NCBI GenBank assembly: GCA_002344885.1
Contig: DDUQ01000073.1
Location: 1-41,116, forward strand
DNA length: 41,116 bases
Origin: Comamonadaceae bacterium UBA2334
GTDB taxonomy: Bacteria > Pseudomonadota > Gammaproteobacteria > Burkholderiales > Burkholderiaceae_C
Direction of reading: 5' to 3'
Shown here: piece after piece, positions 33,832-41,116 of the stretch
Layout of the letters: each line of letters starts with the position of its first letter
Position numbering within the stretch: the first letter of the stretch is position 1
Notes under the pieces: model-generated
Told to the model about the DNA's origin: nothing
The model's input: only the letters and a program-made list of their open reading frames with translations
Databases searched by the model: none
Translations under genes and position numbers: made by a program

Positions 33832-33879
33832 GAGCGTCCATCGCATGTACAGCATGCGATGATAGCTCTTATTTTTTGA
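33832..33879 (+). terminator. Terminator-like hairpin between ilvB and ilvH
   Basis: CATCGCATG (33839-33847) and CATGCGATG (33853-33861) form a perfect 9-bp stem around TACAG. Outside a 3x3 internal loop GAGC (33832-33835) pairs with GCTC (33865-33868), and TTATTTTTT follows. It lies between two genes of one operon, so it may be a partial terminator or an RNA-processing and stability element. Confidence 0.6.
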
Positions 33880-33951
33880 CGAATCTATTGCCCGCCAAGC
33901 CTCGCGTTTACCGATGCGGGGGGAGGGCGGCGAAAAGAGGAATCTTTCATC

Positions 33952-34443
33952 ATGAAACACATCATTGCCGTTCTGTTGGAGAACGAGGCCGGTGCGCTGT
34001 CTCGCGTGGTCGGTCTGTTCTCTGCACGTGGATACAACATCGAATCCTTGACCGTTGCGCCCACGGAAGACCCCAGCCTGTCACGCATGACCATCCAGAC
34101 CACAGGTTCTGACGATGTCATCGAACAGATCACCAAACACCTCAACCGCCTGATCGAAGTTGTGAAAGTGGTTGACCTGACAGAAGGTGCCTATACCGAG
34201 CGCGAGCTCATGATGGTGAAGGTGCGTGCTGTTGGCAAAGAGCGCGAGGAAATGAAGCGCATGGCCGATATCTTCCGCGGTCGCATCATCGACGTGACCG
34301 AGAAGAGCTACACCATCGAGCTCACAGGCGATCAAGGCAAGAACGACGCCTTCCTCGAAGCCATTGACCGCACGGCCATTCTGGAAACCGTCCGAACCGG
34401 TTCCAGCGGTATCGGACGAGGTGAGAGAATCCTGCGCGTCTGA
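33952..34443 (+). CDS. ilvH: Acetolactate synthase, small regulatory subunit
   Basis: The small subunit activates IlvB and confers valine feedback inhibition. The 163-residue protein starts with the ACT domain MKHIIAVLLENEAGALSRVV and GLFSARGYNIESLTVAPTED, where the Asn of GYNI contributes to valine binding. The C-terminal domain includes ELTGDQGKNDAFLEAI. A ribosome site (AGAGGAA) precedes the ATG. It lies between ilvB and ilvC. Confidence 0.97.
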   Translation: MKHIIAVLLENEAGALSRVVGLFSARGYNIESLTVAPTEDPSLSRMTIQTTGSDDVIEQITKHLNRLIEVVKVVDLTEGAYTERELMMVKVRAVGKEREEMKRMADIFRGRIIDVTEKSYTIELTGDQGKNDAFLEAIDRTAILETVRTGSSGIGRGERILRV

Positions 34444-34471
34444 ATCGGCTGCAGACTGATTTCAAGCTCAT

Positions 34472-34561
34472 CCCAACCGGTTCCGTCGGGGTTGGGCTTG
34501 TCGAAGTCCTTGTCCGTTGTACATCGGGCGAGGCGCAATTCCAGAGCCCTTCGACAGGCTC
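34472..34561 (+). repeat. Inverted repeats between ilvH and ilvC
   Basis: CCCAACC (34472-34478) pairs with GGTTGGG (34490-34496). GGGCTTGTCGAAG (34494-34506) is nearly the reverse complement of CTTCGACAGGCTC (34549-34561). The CTTCGACAGGCTC core resembles short intergenic repeats that are widespread in Burkholderiales. A role in mRNA stability or as a transcription brake is possible. Confidence 0.65.
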
Positions 34562-34598
34562 AAATGGACGGACCATTTACCCAACACCAGGATACAAC

Positions 34599-35615
34599 AT
34601 GAAAGTTTTCTACGACAAAGACTGTGATCTGAGCCTCATCAAGGGCAAGACCGTTGCCATCATTGGTTACGGCAGCCAGGGCCATGCACACGCACAAAAC
34701 CTGAACGACAGCGGCGTGAAAGTGGTGGTCGGCCTGCGCAAGGGTGGTGCATCGTGGGACAAGGTCGGCAAAGCCGGCCTGACCGTGATGGAAGTCAACG
34801 ATGCTGTCAAAGCGGCTGATGTCGTCATGATCCTGCTGCCAGACGAGCAAATTGCCGAGGTGTACAACAACAACGTGGCACCCAATATCAAGCAAGGCGC
34901 ATCGCTGGCGTTTGCCCACGGTTTCAACGTGCACTACAACCAGGTGGTGCCCCGTGCCGATCTGGACGTGTGGATGGTGGCTCCCAAGGCACCTGGCCAT
35001 ACCGTGCGCAACACCTACACCCAGGGCGGCGGTGTGCCCCATCTGGTGGCCGTCCACCAGGACAAGTCCGGCAAGGCCCGCGACCTGGCCCTGAGCTACG
35101 CCATGGCCAACGGCGGTGGCAAGGCTGGCATCATCGAAACCAACTTCAAAGAAGAGACCGAAACCGACCTGTTCGGTGAACAGGCCGTCCTGTGCGGTGG
35201 AGCCGTTGAACTGGTGAAAATGGGCTTTGAAACCCTGGTGGAAGCCGGTTATGCCCCCGAAATGGCTTACTTCGAGTGCTTGCATGAATTGAAGCTGATC
35301 GTGGACCTGATCTACGAAGGCGGCATTGCCAACATGAACTACTCGATCTCCAACAATGCCGAGTTCGGTGAGTACGTGACCGGTCCTGAAGTCATCAATG
35401 AGCAGTCTCGCGCGGCCATGCGCAACGCGCTCAAGCGCATCCAGAATGGCGATTACGCCAAGATGTTCATCCAGGAAGGCCGCCTGAACTACCCGAGCAT
35501 GACCGCACGTCGCCGCAACACGGCCGATCACCAGATCGAAGTGGTGGGTGGCCAGCTGCGCGCCATGATGCCTTGGATTGCCAAGAACAAGCTGGTCGAC
35601 CAGTCCCGCAACTGA
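34599..35615 (+). CDS. ilvC: Ketol-acid reductoisomerase (NADP+)
   Basis: IlvC isomerises and reduces acetolactate to dihydroxy-isovalerate with NADPH and Mg. The 338-residue class I enzyme has the dinucleotide site AIIGYGSQGHAHAQNLNDSG followed by VVVGLRKGGASWDKV, where Arg and Ser point to NADPH use. Mg-binding acids lie in TDLFGEQAVLCGGAVELV and the C-terminal knot includes YFECLHELKLIVDLIYEGG. The ATG at 34599 has an AGGA ribosome site. A strong terminator follows. Confidence 0.97.
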   Translation: MKVFYDKDCDLSLIKGKTVAIIGYGSQGHAHAQNLNDSGVKVVVGLRKGGASWDKVGKAGLTVMEVNDAVKAADVVMILLPDEQIAEVYNNNVAPNIKQGASLAFAHGFNVHYNQVVPRADLDVWMVAPKAPGHTVRNTYTQGGGVPHLVAVHQDKSGKARDLALSYAMANGGGKAGIIETNFKEETETDLFGEQAVLCGGAVELVKMGFETLVEAGYAPEMAYFECLHELKLIVDLIYEGGIANMNYSISNNAEFGEYVTGPEVINEQSRAAMRNALKRIQNGDYAKMFIQEGRLNYPSMTARRRNTADHQIEVVGGQLRAMMPWIAKNKLVDQSRN

Positions 35616-35651
35616 TCCGGGCGCGCCCTCACCGGGCGCTTTCAGACGAGG

Positions 35652-35675
35652 GGCCGCCATGTGCGGCCTTTTTTT
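35652..35675 (+). terminator. Intrinsic terminator after ilvC
   Basis: GGCCGC (35652-35657) and GCGGCC (35663-35668) form a GC-only stem with a 5-nt loop, followed by seven T residues. It ends the ilvBHC transcript. Confidence 0.9.
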
Positions 35676-35765
35676 ATGGACACGAGGCCGGGCGACAGGC
35701 CGTACACTCCGTGCAAGCTTTCAGTAAGTGATAAATCACACTTCAACCCCTATTCCATACACGGC

Positions 35766-36575
35766 ATGACAGACGGTTACGACGACGATTCGGGCACAAC
35801 AGTACCGCCACGCAAGCGCAGCAAGGGCATTTACATTTTGCCCAACATGATCACGCTTGCCGCATTGTTCGGTGGGTTCTATGCCATCGTGATGGCAATG
35901 AATGGTCGGTTCGATCTGGCGACGTTGGGCATTTTTGCTGCCATGGTACTCGACAGCCTGGACGGGCGGGTCGCGCGGCTGACCCACACACAAAGTGCGT
36001 TCGGTGAGCAGATGGACTCCTTGTCGGACATGGTTTCATTTGGTGCGGCACCTGCGCTGGTGGCGTATGTGTGGTCATTGAATGGCCTGGGACGCTGGGG
36101 CTGGATAGCCGCATTTGTCTACTGTGCTTGCGCCGCGCTCAGGCTGGCTCGTTTCAATGTCAATACATCTGTCGTTGACAAGCGTTTTTTCCAGGGCTTG
36201 CCTTCACCGGCGGCTGCAGCCTTGGTGGCTGGGTTCATCTGGTTGATGACTGAAACCGGTGTGCAGGGTGCCGAGCTCAGATGGTGGGTGTTTGCCATCA
36301 CGTTGTATGCCGGGTTGACCATGGTCACCAACGTACCTTTCTACAGTTTCAAGGACGTTCACCTGAAAAAAAGCGTGCCGTTTGTCGTGATCGTGATGAT
36401 TGCGTTGCTGATAGCGGTCATCAACATACATCCGCCGACTGTCCTGTTCGGTTTGTTTGTGCTGTACGGATTTTCAGGCTACGTGCTGTATGTCTGGCGC
36501 AAGGCCAAAGGGCGTCCGACGAGTGTGATCAGCACATCGACAGACGAGCCGGACGAAAGGGGTCTGCATGATTGA
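35766..36575 (+). CDS. pssA: CDP-diacylglycerol--serine O-phosphatidyltransferase
   Basis: PssA makes phosphatidylserine, the precursor of phosphatidylethanolamine, in the inner membrane. The CDP-alcohol phosphotransferase motif DG-x2-AR-x8-G-x3-D-x3-D is complete in LDSLDGRVARLTH and AFGEQMDSLSD. About seven hydrophobic helices follow the soluble N-terminus (MTDGYDDDSGTTVPP). I chose the ATG at 35766 (269 residues), because an upstream reading would run through the ilvC terminator. The gene stands between ilvC and leuA, as commonly seen in Burkholderiales. Confidence 0.94.
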   Translation: MTDGYDDDSGTTVPPRKRSKGIYILPNMITLAALFGGFYAIVMAMNGRFDLATLGIFAAMVLDSLDGRVARLTHTQSAFGEQMDSLSDMVSFGAAPALVAYVWSLNGLGRWGWIAAFVYCACAALRLARFNVNTSVVDKRFFQGLPSPAAAALVAGFIWLMTETGVQGAELRWWVFAITLYAGLTMVTNVPFYSFKDVHLKKSVPFVVIVMIALLIAVINIHPPTVLFGLFVLYGFSGYVLYVWRKAKGRPTSVISTSTDEPDERGLHD

Positions 36576-36641
36576 CCTTGGCATGCGGTGTATGGGTTAG
36601 CACCGACAGACTTTGCGCGTCTTTGTGCTACATTCAGGTTT

Positions 36642-36698
36642 ATGAAACAAGTTTCTTTTGCGCTACTACAGGATGTCCGATTCGGGCAGGCTTGGTAA
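36642..36698 (+). CDS. Putative leader peptide of leuA (18 codons)
   Basis: A short frame reads MKQVSFALLQDVRFGQAW and stops with TAA. Its eighth and ninth codons are CTA CTA, two adjacent leucine codons of a type that is rare in GC-rich genomes. An AGG lies 4 nt before the ATG. A TGnTACATT extended -10-like sequence (36626-36634) would place the transcript start at about the ATG, so the frame could alternatively be leaderless. It lies 19 nt before a terminator and upstream of leuA, the architecture of amino acid attenuators. Expression is not proven. Confidence 0.55.
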   Translation: MKQVSFALLQDVRFGQAW

Positions 36699-36717
36699 CG
36701 CGCGAGAGAAAACCAAC

Positions 36718-36755
36718 AACGGCCCGTTTGCACCCGCAGCGGGCCGTTTTGTTTT
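36718..36755 (+). terminator. Leader terminator (attenuator) before leuA
   Basis: AACGGCCCG (36718-36726) and CGGGCCGTT (36740-36748) form a perfect 9-bp stem with a 13-nt loop, followed by TTGTTTTG. It lies between the small leader frame and leuA and may end the pssA transcript as well. CGGGC at 36683-36687, at the end of the leader frame, is complementary to GCCCG at 36722-36726 and can act as an antiterminator strand. Confidence 0.85.
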
Positions 36756-36809
36756 GGGCTGTGGGAATTTTCAAGCGTGGTCCACGAGACCACACACCGG
36801 AGAATGTTG

Positions 36810-38348
36810 ATGAGCGACCAATTGATCATTTTTGACACGACTTTGCGCGATGGCGAGCAATCGCCCGGCGCATCCATGACCAAGGACGAGAAGCTTCGGA
36901 TCGCCCGGCAACTGGAGCGTTTGAAGGTCGATGTCATCGAGGCTGGTTTTGCCGCCAGTTCGAATGGCGACTTTGATGCCGTCAAAGCCATTGCCGATGC
37001 CATCAAGGATTCCACGGTCTGCTCGCTGGCAAGGGCCAATGACCGCGACATTGCGCGCGCCGCTGATGCGTTGGCCGGTGCAAACCGTGCTCGTATCCAT
37101 ACCTTCATCGCGACCAGCCCGCTGCACATGGAGAAAAAGCTGCGCATGACACCCGAGCAGGTGCTCGAGCAAGCGAAACAGGCTGTCCGGTATGCGCGCA
37201 GCCGCGTGGGCGATGTGGAGTTCAGTCCGGAGGATGGCTACCGCAGCGATGTGGATTTTTTGTGCCGTGTGATCGAAGCGGTCATTGCCGAAGGTGCGTC
37301 GACCATCAACGTGCCCGACACCGTGGGATACGCCATTCCGGAACTGTACGGCAATTTCATCAAGACTTTGCGCGAGCGAATTCCCAATTCGGACAAGGCA
37401 ATCTGGTCGGTCCATTGCCACAACGACCTGGGTATGGCAGTCGCCAATTCCCTGGCCGGCGTGAAGATCGGTGGTGCCCGTCAGATCGAGTGCACCATCA
37501 ATGGGCTGGGTGAGCGCGCTGGCAACTGCTCGCTGGAAGAAGTGGTCATGGCCGTGAAAACCCGGCGAGACTATTTCGGCCTCGAAGTGGCCATTGACAC
37601 GACACAAATCATGCCAGCCAGTCGCATGGTGAGTCAGACGACCGGCTTCGTGGTGCAGCCCAACAAGGCGGTGGTGGGGGCCAATGCCTTCGCGCACGCC
37701 AGCGGCATTCACCAGGACGGTGTGCTGAAAGCACGCGACACCTACGAAATCATGCGTGCCGAGGACGTGGGCTGGTCAGCCAACAAAATTGTGTTGGGCA
37801 AGTTGTCAGGTCGCAACGCCTTCAAACAGCGGCTTCAGGATCTTGGCATCGAGATGGAGTCGGAGAGTGAAATCAACGCTGCTTTCGCCCGGTTCAAAGA
37901 ACTGGCGGACCGTAAATCGGAAATTTTTGACGAAGACATTCTGGCGCTGGCCAGCGACGAATCAGTGACTGCCGAAAAGGAACAGTACGGACTGGTGTCA
38001 ATGTCTCAACGCAGTGAGACGGGTGAGCGACCCCATGCAGTGGTCGTTTTCACGGTAGATGGCAAGGAAATGCGTGGCGAATCCGATGGCAATGGGCCGG
38101 TGGATGCATCGCTCAAGGCCATCGAATCGCACGTGAAAAGCGGGGCTGAAATGGTGCTGTACTCTGTCAATGCGATCAGCGGTTCGACTGAAAGCCAGGG
38201 TGAAGTCACCGTCCGTTTGCAGCACGGCGGGCGGGTGGTGAATGGCGTGGGAGCAGACCCAGACATCGTCGTGGCATCGGCCAAGGCTTACCTCAGTGCA
38301 TTGAACAAGTTGCACAGCAAGGCTGATCGGGTCGCAGCCCAGGGTTGA
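36810..38348 (+). CDS. leuA: 2-isopropylmalate synthase
   Basis: LeuA condenses 2-ketoisovalerate with acetyl-CoA, the committed step of leucine synthesis. The 512-residue protein starts LIIFDTTLRDGEQSPGASMT (HMGL family signature) with metal ligands including SVHCHNDLGMAVANSLAG. The C-terminal LeuA dimer domain carries the leucine feedback site, around VVVFTVDGKEMRGESDGNGP. I chose the ATG at 36810 (MSDQLIIF), because GGAG is 8-11 nt upstream; an ATG at 36804 is closer to it. The gene is preceded by a probable leucine attenuator and followed by a strong terminator. Confidence 0.97.
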   Translation: MSDQLIIFDTTLRDGEQSPGASMTKDEKLRIARQLERLKVDVIEAGFAASSNGDFDAVKAIADAIKDSTVCSLARANDRDIARAADALAGANRARIHTFIATSPLHMEKKLRMTPEQVLEQAKQAVRYARSRVGDVEFSPEDGYRSDVDFLCRVIEAVIAEGASTINVPDTVGYAIPELYGNFIKTLRERIPNSDKAIWSVHCHNDLGMAVANSLAGVKIGGARQIECTINGLGERAGNCSLEEVVMAVKTRRDYFGLEVAIDTTQIMPASRMVSQTTGFVVQPNKAVVGANAFAHASGIHQDGVLKARDTYEIMRAEDVGWSANKIVLGKLSGRNAFKQRLQDLGIEMESESEINAAFARFKELADRKSEIFDEDILALASDESVTAEKEQYGLVSMSQRSETGERPHAVVVFTVDGKEMRGESDGNGPVDASLKAIESHVKSGAEMVLYSVNAISGSTESQGEVTVRLQHGGRVVNGVGADPDIVVASAKAYLSALNKLHSKADRVAAQG

Positions 38349-38393
38349 ACGTCGTCAACAGCGCGTTCTGGCATTGCGCCTGAGCGCAGAGAG

Positions 38394-38423
38394 CAACGGG
38401 GGCACAGCCCCCGTTGTTTTTTT
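38394..38423 (+). terminator. Intrinsic terminator after leuA
   Basis: CAACGGGGGC (38394-38403) and GCCCCCGTTG (38407-38416) form a perfect 10-bp stem with an ACA loop, followed by seven T residues. Confidence 0.95.
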
Positions 38424-38453
38424 ACATGAGGAAGATTCAGCAAGTTTTTGATA

Positions 38454-38482
38454 TTGCTGCCTATTTTTTGTGGTCGTATACT
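38454..38482 (+). promoter_or_regulatory. Sigma-70-type promoter of the PBP7-like gene
   Basis: TTGCTG at 38454-38459 and TATACT at 38477-38482 are separated by exactly 17 bp. Transcription would start near 38489, about 29 nt before the ATG at 38518. Confidence 0.65.
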
Positions 38483-38517
38483 TGCGGCTCTCAAGCGTGT
38501 GCACAGGAAGCGACAAC

Positions 38518-39561
38518 ATGGCCAAACAGTTCTCATCATTCATGCGTTTTGTGGCGGTAGCGCTCGCATCGTCATTGATGGCCACTGCACCTGTTCATGC
38601 CAGCAAGTCTGACCGGGTCACGAAAATGAAGGGCAAACCTGCGGTCAGTGCTGCCAGTGCGGGCAAGCGGCCTGCGGCCTCGAAAGCCAAACCGGTCGCC
38701 AAGGCAAACCGTTCGGCGGCAGTTGCCCAGCGCCGTCAGGTTCACCGCTCTGTCGTCGAGGCCCGCTCTGCAGCACGCCCCACGTTTGGGCAGTTGGCGG
38801 GTTTGCATCTCTCGGCCGACGAAATCGGCCTCAAATCAAATGCCGTGATGGTGCTGGATCAGCAGACCAACGAGGTGTTGTTTGACAAGAATGCGAAAGC
38901 AGTGTTGCCCATTGCTTCCATCACCAAGCTGATGACGGCGCTCATCGTGGCCGATGCCATGTTGCCCCTGGATGAGTCCATCACCATCACCGAGGCTGAT
39001 GTCGACACATTGAAAGGCAGTGGGTCGCGTCTCGCAGTAGGCACGACATTGACCCGTGGCGAGATGCTTCATCTGGCACTGATGTCAAGTGAAAACCGGG
39101 CCGCGCATGCGCTGGGGCGCACCTATCCCGAGGGGCTCGGTCCATTCGTTGACCAGATGAATGCGAAGGCCAAGTCGCTTGGCATGAGCGACACCAAGTT
39201 TGTCGATCCGACCGGGCTGTCTCCACAGAACCAATCGAATGCAAAAGACTTGGCGAAATTGGTGACGGAAGCTTACGGTCGGCCCATCATCCGTGAACTG
39301 TCAACGTCACCGAGCCATGCGGTCGAGGCCGGACACCGAACTTTGCAATACCGTAATTCCAACCAGCTCGTGAGCAATCCTCAATGGGAAATCGGCGTGC
39401 AGAAAACCGGCTACATCTCTGAAGCGGGCCGTTGCCTGGTGATGCAGGCAACCGTTGCAGGTCGGCAACTTGTCATGGTGTTTCTTGACTCTGCAGGCAA
39501 ACTCACTCGTATTGCAGATGCCGAGCGCGTGCGCAAGTGGGCCGAGGCCCGCCTGAACTGA
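38518..39561 (+). CDS. pbpG: D-alanyl-D-alanine endopeptidase (PBP7/PbpG-like)
   Basis: This periplasmic serine peptidase (peptidase S11 family) cleaves peptidoglycan crosslinks. The catalytic Ser134-x-x-Lys137 is in PIASITKLM, the SxN motif is Ser191-Glu-Asn193 in MSSENRAAHA, and KTG is at residues 296-298. A signal peptide (MAKQFSSFMRFVAVALASSL ending near VHAS) and a basic Ala/Lys-rich linker of about 60 residues precede the domain. The ATG at 38518 has an AGGAAG ribosome site. PBP7 differs from DacA-type enzymes in lacking the C-terminal beta domain, and this 347-residue protein fits that. It is monocistronic, with its own promoter. Confidence 0.9.
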   Translation: MAKQFSSFMRFVAVALASSLMATAPVHASKSDRVTKMKGKPAVSAASAGKRPAASKAKPVAKANRSAAVAQRRQVHRSVVEARSAARPTFGQLAGLHLSADEIGLKSNAVMVLDQQTNEVLFDKNAKAVLPIASITKLMTALIVADAMLPLDESITITEADVDTLKGSGSRLAVGTTLTRGEMLHLALMSSENRAAHALGRTYPEGLGPFVDQMNAKAKSLGMSDTKFVDPTGLSPQNQSNAKDLAKLVTEAYGRPIIRELSTSPSHAVEAGHRTLQYRNSNQLVSNPQWEIGVQKTGYISEAGRCLVMQATVAGRQLVMVFLDSAGKLTRIADAERVRKWAEARLN

Positions 39562-39569
39562 GCCTGCCT

Positions 39570-40346
39570 TCAGGGGTTGAAGCCGAGGCTCTGTGAAATC
39601 TCGGCGGCGGTGGCCTTCAATTTAGGTAGCCAGTTTTCGTCAAGCCTGTCTGCGGGTGCCGAGATGGACAGGCCAGCAATCAGTTTGCCGTGGTCGTCCC
39701 GAATGCCCGCAGCCATGCAGCGCACGCCCAATTCCAGTTCTTCGTTGTCCCGCGCAATGCCGCTGGCCCGTGCAAGGGCCAACTCGGCTTCCAGCTTGGG
39801 CAATTGCGTGAGGCTGTTGCGTGTCTGTCCTGCGAGGCCGGTTCGGGTGGCATAGGCTCGCAGCTTTTGGGGATCGTCTGCGGCTAAAAACAGCTTGCCC
39901 ACTGATGTCAGGTGCAAGGGCGCCCGACCACCAATGGCACGAACGACCTGCATCCCTGACCGCTCGCTGTAAGCGCGTTCGATGTAGACGATTTCGTCGC
40001 CCTGGCGCACGCTCAGGTTCACCGGTTGTTGTATTTGCTTGTGCAGGTCGCGCATGGGTGCCAGTGCTGCATCACGCACACTCAAGCGGCCTTTGACGAG
40101 GTTGCCCAGTTCCAGCAGGCGCATGCCCAGGCGATAAGTACCCGCTTCGGGTCTTTCAACAAAACGACCGAGGGTGAGGTCGTTGAGGATGCGGTGAGCC
40201 GTTGAGGGGTGGAGTCCAGCTGCCTCGGCAATTTGCTTCAGGCTAACGGGTTGCTCGTGTGCGGCCAGAATGTCCAGCAGAATGAACATGCGCTCCAGCA
40301 CCTGGACCGTGGGCGTGGAGGAAGAGTTGGAGGCTGATTTGGTCAT
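39570..40346 (-). CDS. IclR-family transcriptional regulator
   Basis: The 258-residue protein has an N-terminal winged helix-turn-helix (PVSLKQIAEAAGLHPSTAHR) followed by LNDLTLGRFVERPEAGTYRL and the C-terminal ligand-binding domain (VYIERAYSERSGMQVVRAIG, then APLHLTSVGKLFLA and ELGVRCMAAGIRDDHG). IclR proteins often control aromatic or acid degradation genes. It is convergent with the PBP7-like gene and precedes bpt on the same strand, so no target is obvious. A ribosome site (GAGGAAAAA) precedes the ATG. Confidence 0.93.
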   Translation of the reverse strand: MTKSASNSSSTPTVQVLERMFILLDILAAHEQPVSLKQIAEAAGLHPSTAHRILNDLTLGRFVERPEAGTYRLGMRLLELGNLVKGRLSVRDAALAPMRDLHKQIQQPVNLSVRQGDEIVYIERAYSERSGMQVVRAIGGRAPLHLTSVGKLFLAADDPQKLRAYATRTGLAGQTRNSLTQLPKLEAELALARASGIARDNEELELGVRCMAAGIRDDHGKLIAGLSISAPADRLDENWLPKLKATAAEISQSLGFNP

Positions 40347-40401
40347 GCGGCGTTTTTCCTCGCATTTTATAGCGTGAAACGCACTTTCGAAGGAGGCGTT
40401 C

Positions 40402-41116
40402 TCAGCGCGAGGCGGTCACCGAATCTTGCCAGTGGCCATCTGTCAGCAATTGGTGGGGTCTGAACTGGGATTTGTAAGCCATTTTTCGGCTCCCGTTGAT
40501 CCAGTAACCCAGGTACACATAAGGCAGGTTCATTTGCCGGGCTTGTTCAATGAGCCACATGATGCCGAAGGTGCCGTAACTGCTGCCGCGCTCGGGCTCA
40601 TAAAACGTGTAGACGGCTGAAAGGCCATCGGCCACCACATCGACAATGCTGACCATCTTGACTTCGGGTGCACCAGGAACAGTGCAGTCATCAGTGGTGG
40701 TCGGCGTTGAAAACTCAATCAGACGGGTGTTCACGCGGCTCTGAAGAAGGAACTGGCTGTACTGATCGATGCTGTCATGGTCCATGCCACCACCGGCATG
40801 GCGCAGGGTCTGGTAGCGCAGGTACAGCTGGTAATGATCCGGCACAAATGTGGGGGATAGAACCCGGCTGACCAGGTTGGCATGCTGCTGCTGCGACCTG
40901 CGTTGGCTTCGCGTGGGGGCAAAGTCCGACACGCAAACGCGCAAAGGCAGGCAGGCTTTGCAGCCATCGCAATGGGGTCGGTAGGTGAAAACTCCGCTGC
41001 GTCGGAACCCTTGAGTGATCAGGTTGGAGTAGGTGTCGGCATGAATCAGGTGGCTGGGTGTGGCGACTTGGGAGCGTGCAACCTGGCCCGAGAGGTAGCT
41101 GCAGGGGTAGGGGGCG
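40402..41116 (-). CDS. bpt: Aspartate/glutamate leucyltransferase (Bpt/ATE family), partial
   Basis: Bpt adds leucine from leucyl-tRNA to N-terminal Asp or Glu, marking proteins for ClpS-ClpAP. About 237 residues are in the window and the N-terminus is cut off by the edge. The N-terminal region, visible in the translation near the edge, shows PYPCSYLSGQVARSQVATPS, then QGFRRSGVFTYRPHCDGCKA with the conserved CxxC-type cysteines. The transferase domain contains WLIEQARQMNLPYVYLGYWI and NGSRKMAYKSQFRPHQLL. Its substrate-delivery partners clpS and clpA lie elsewhere in the window. Arginyltransferase is the older name of this family. Confidence 0.92.
   Translation of the reverse strand, partial: APYPCSYLSGQVARSQVATPSHLIHADTYSNLITQGFRRSGVFTYRPHCDGCKACLPLRVCVSDFAPTRSQRRSQQQHANLVSRVLSPTFVPDHYQLYLRYQTLRHAGGGMDHDSIDQYSQFLLQSRVNTRLIEFSTPTTTDDCTVPGAPEVKMVSIVDVVADGLSAVYTFYEPERGSSYGTFGIMWLIEQARQMNLPYVYLGYWINGSRKMAYKSQFRPHQLLTDGHWQDSVTASR

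Noticed and set aside
34560..35660. Minus-strand open frame opposite ilvC
   Set aside because: It is a shadow of the ketol-acid reductoisomerase gene.

Overview
The window looks like chromosomal backbone DNA from a GC-rich betaproteobacterium of the order Burkholderiales, most likely Comamonadaceae-like. I base this on gene order (exbB-exbD-lpxK-trm112-kdsB-adk; icd / clpS-clpA; nadE near glnB; ilvB-ilvH-ilvC-pssA-leuA), on protein sequences recognised by eye, and on dispersed GCTATC/GCTTAT-type short repeats that I associate with that family. I see no phage, insertion sequence, plasmid or CRISPR module. Function calls come from motifs and remembered families; no database search was run.

Layout. 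1-260: a tRNA-Arg(TCT) with two unpaired bases at the end of its acceptor stem, then an AT-rich repeat. 256-5089 (minus): a lipid or hydroxy-acid catabolic cluster made of a 3-hydroxyacyl-CoA dehydrogenase, a Crp-family regulator, an APH-fold kinase and an ACAD10/11-type acyl-CoA dehydrogenase. 5166-8560: a FimV-like polar/pilus protein and a convergent D-2-hydroxyacid dehydrogenase. 8654-10827: lexA with a small downstream gene, and a divergent type I/II asparaginase across two LexA-box-like sites. 10883-15004 (minus): adk, kdsB, trm112, lpxK, exbD, exbB, an envelope (lipid A/Kdo) and energy-transduction operon. 15005-15519 carries no gene I can support. 15520-21182: sodB, a DUF192 protein, icd, clpS, clpA. 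21329-24710: a membrane protein, a TPR protein and a two-subunit sodium:solute symporter (DUF4212 + VC_2705 type). 24797-30658: a PlsC-type acyltransferase, a FemAB/GNAT-like protein, nadE, a class 3 asparaginase, glnB and a LOG-family protein. 30742-31640 (minus): dgkA and an RDD membrane protein. 32049-38348: the branched-chain amino acid locus ilvB-ilvH-ilvC, then pssA and leuA. 38518-41116: a PBP7-type endopeptidase, an IclR regulator and the 3' part of bpt.

How the genes work together. ilvB/ilvH/ilvC supply the common valine/isoleucine route and leuA commits 2-ketoisovalerate to leucine. The leuA leader holds an 18-codon open frame with two adjacent CTA leucine codons followed by an intrinsic terminator, which reads as a transcription attenuator. 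A second terminator-like hairpin lies between ilvB and ilvH. The kinase, ACAD11-like enzyme and 3-hydroxyacyl-CoA dehydrogenase could together turn a 4-hydroxyacyl-CoA into a 3-ketoacyl-CoA. The most unusual signal is a family of about 45-bp, AT-richer repeats, two copies of which appear to sit in frame inside neighbouring protein-coding genes (the FemAB-like gene and nadE), as if the repeat had inserted into coding sequence and been tolerated in protein linkers or loops.
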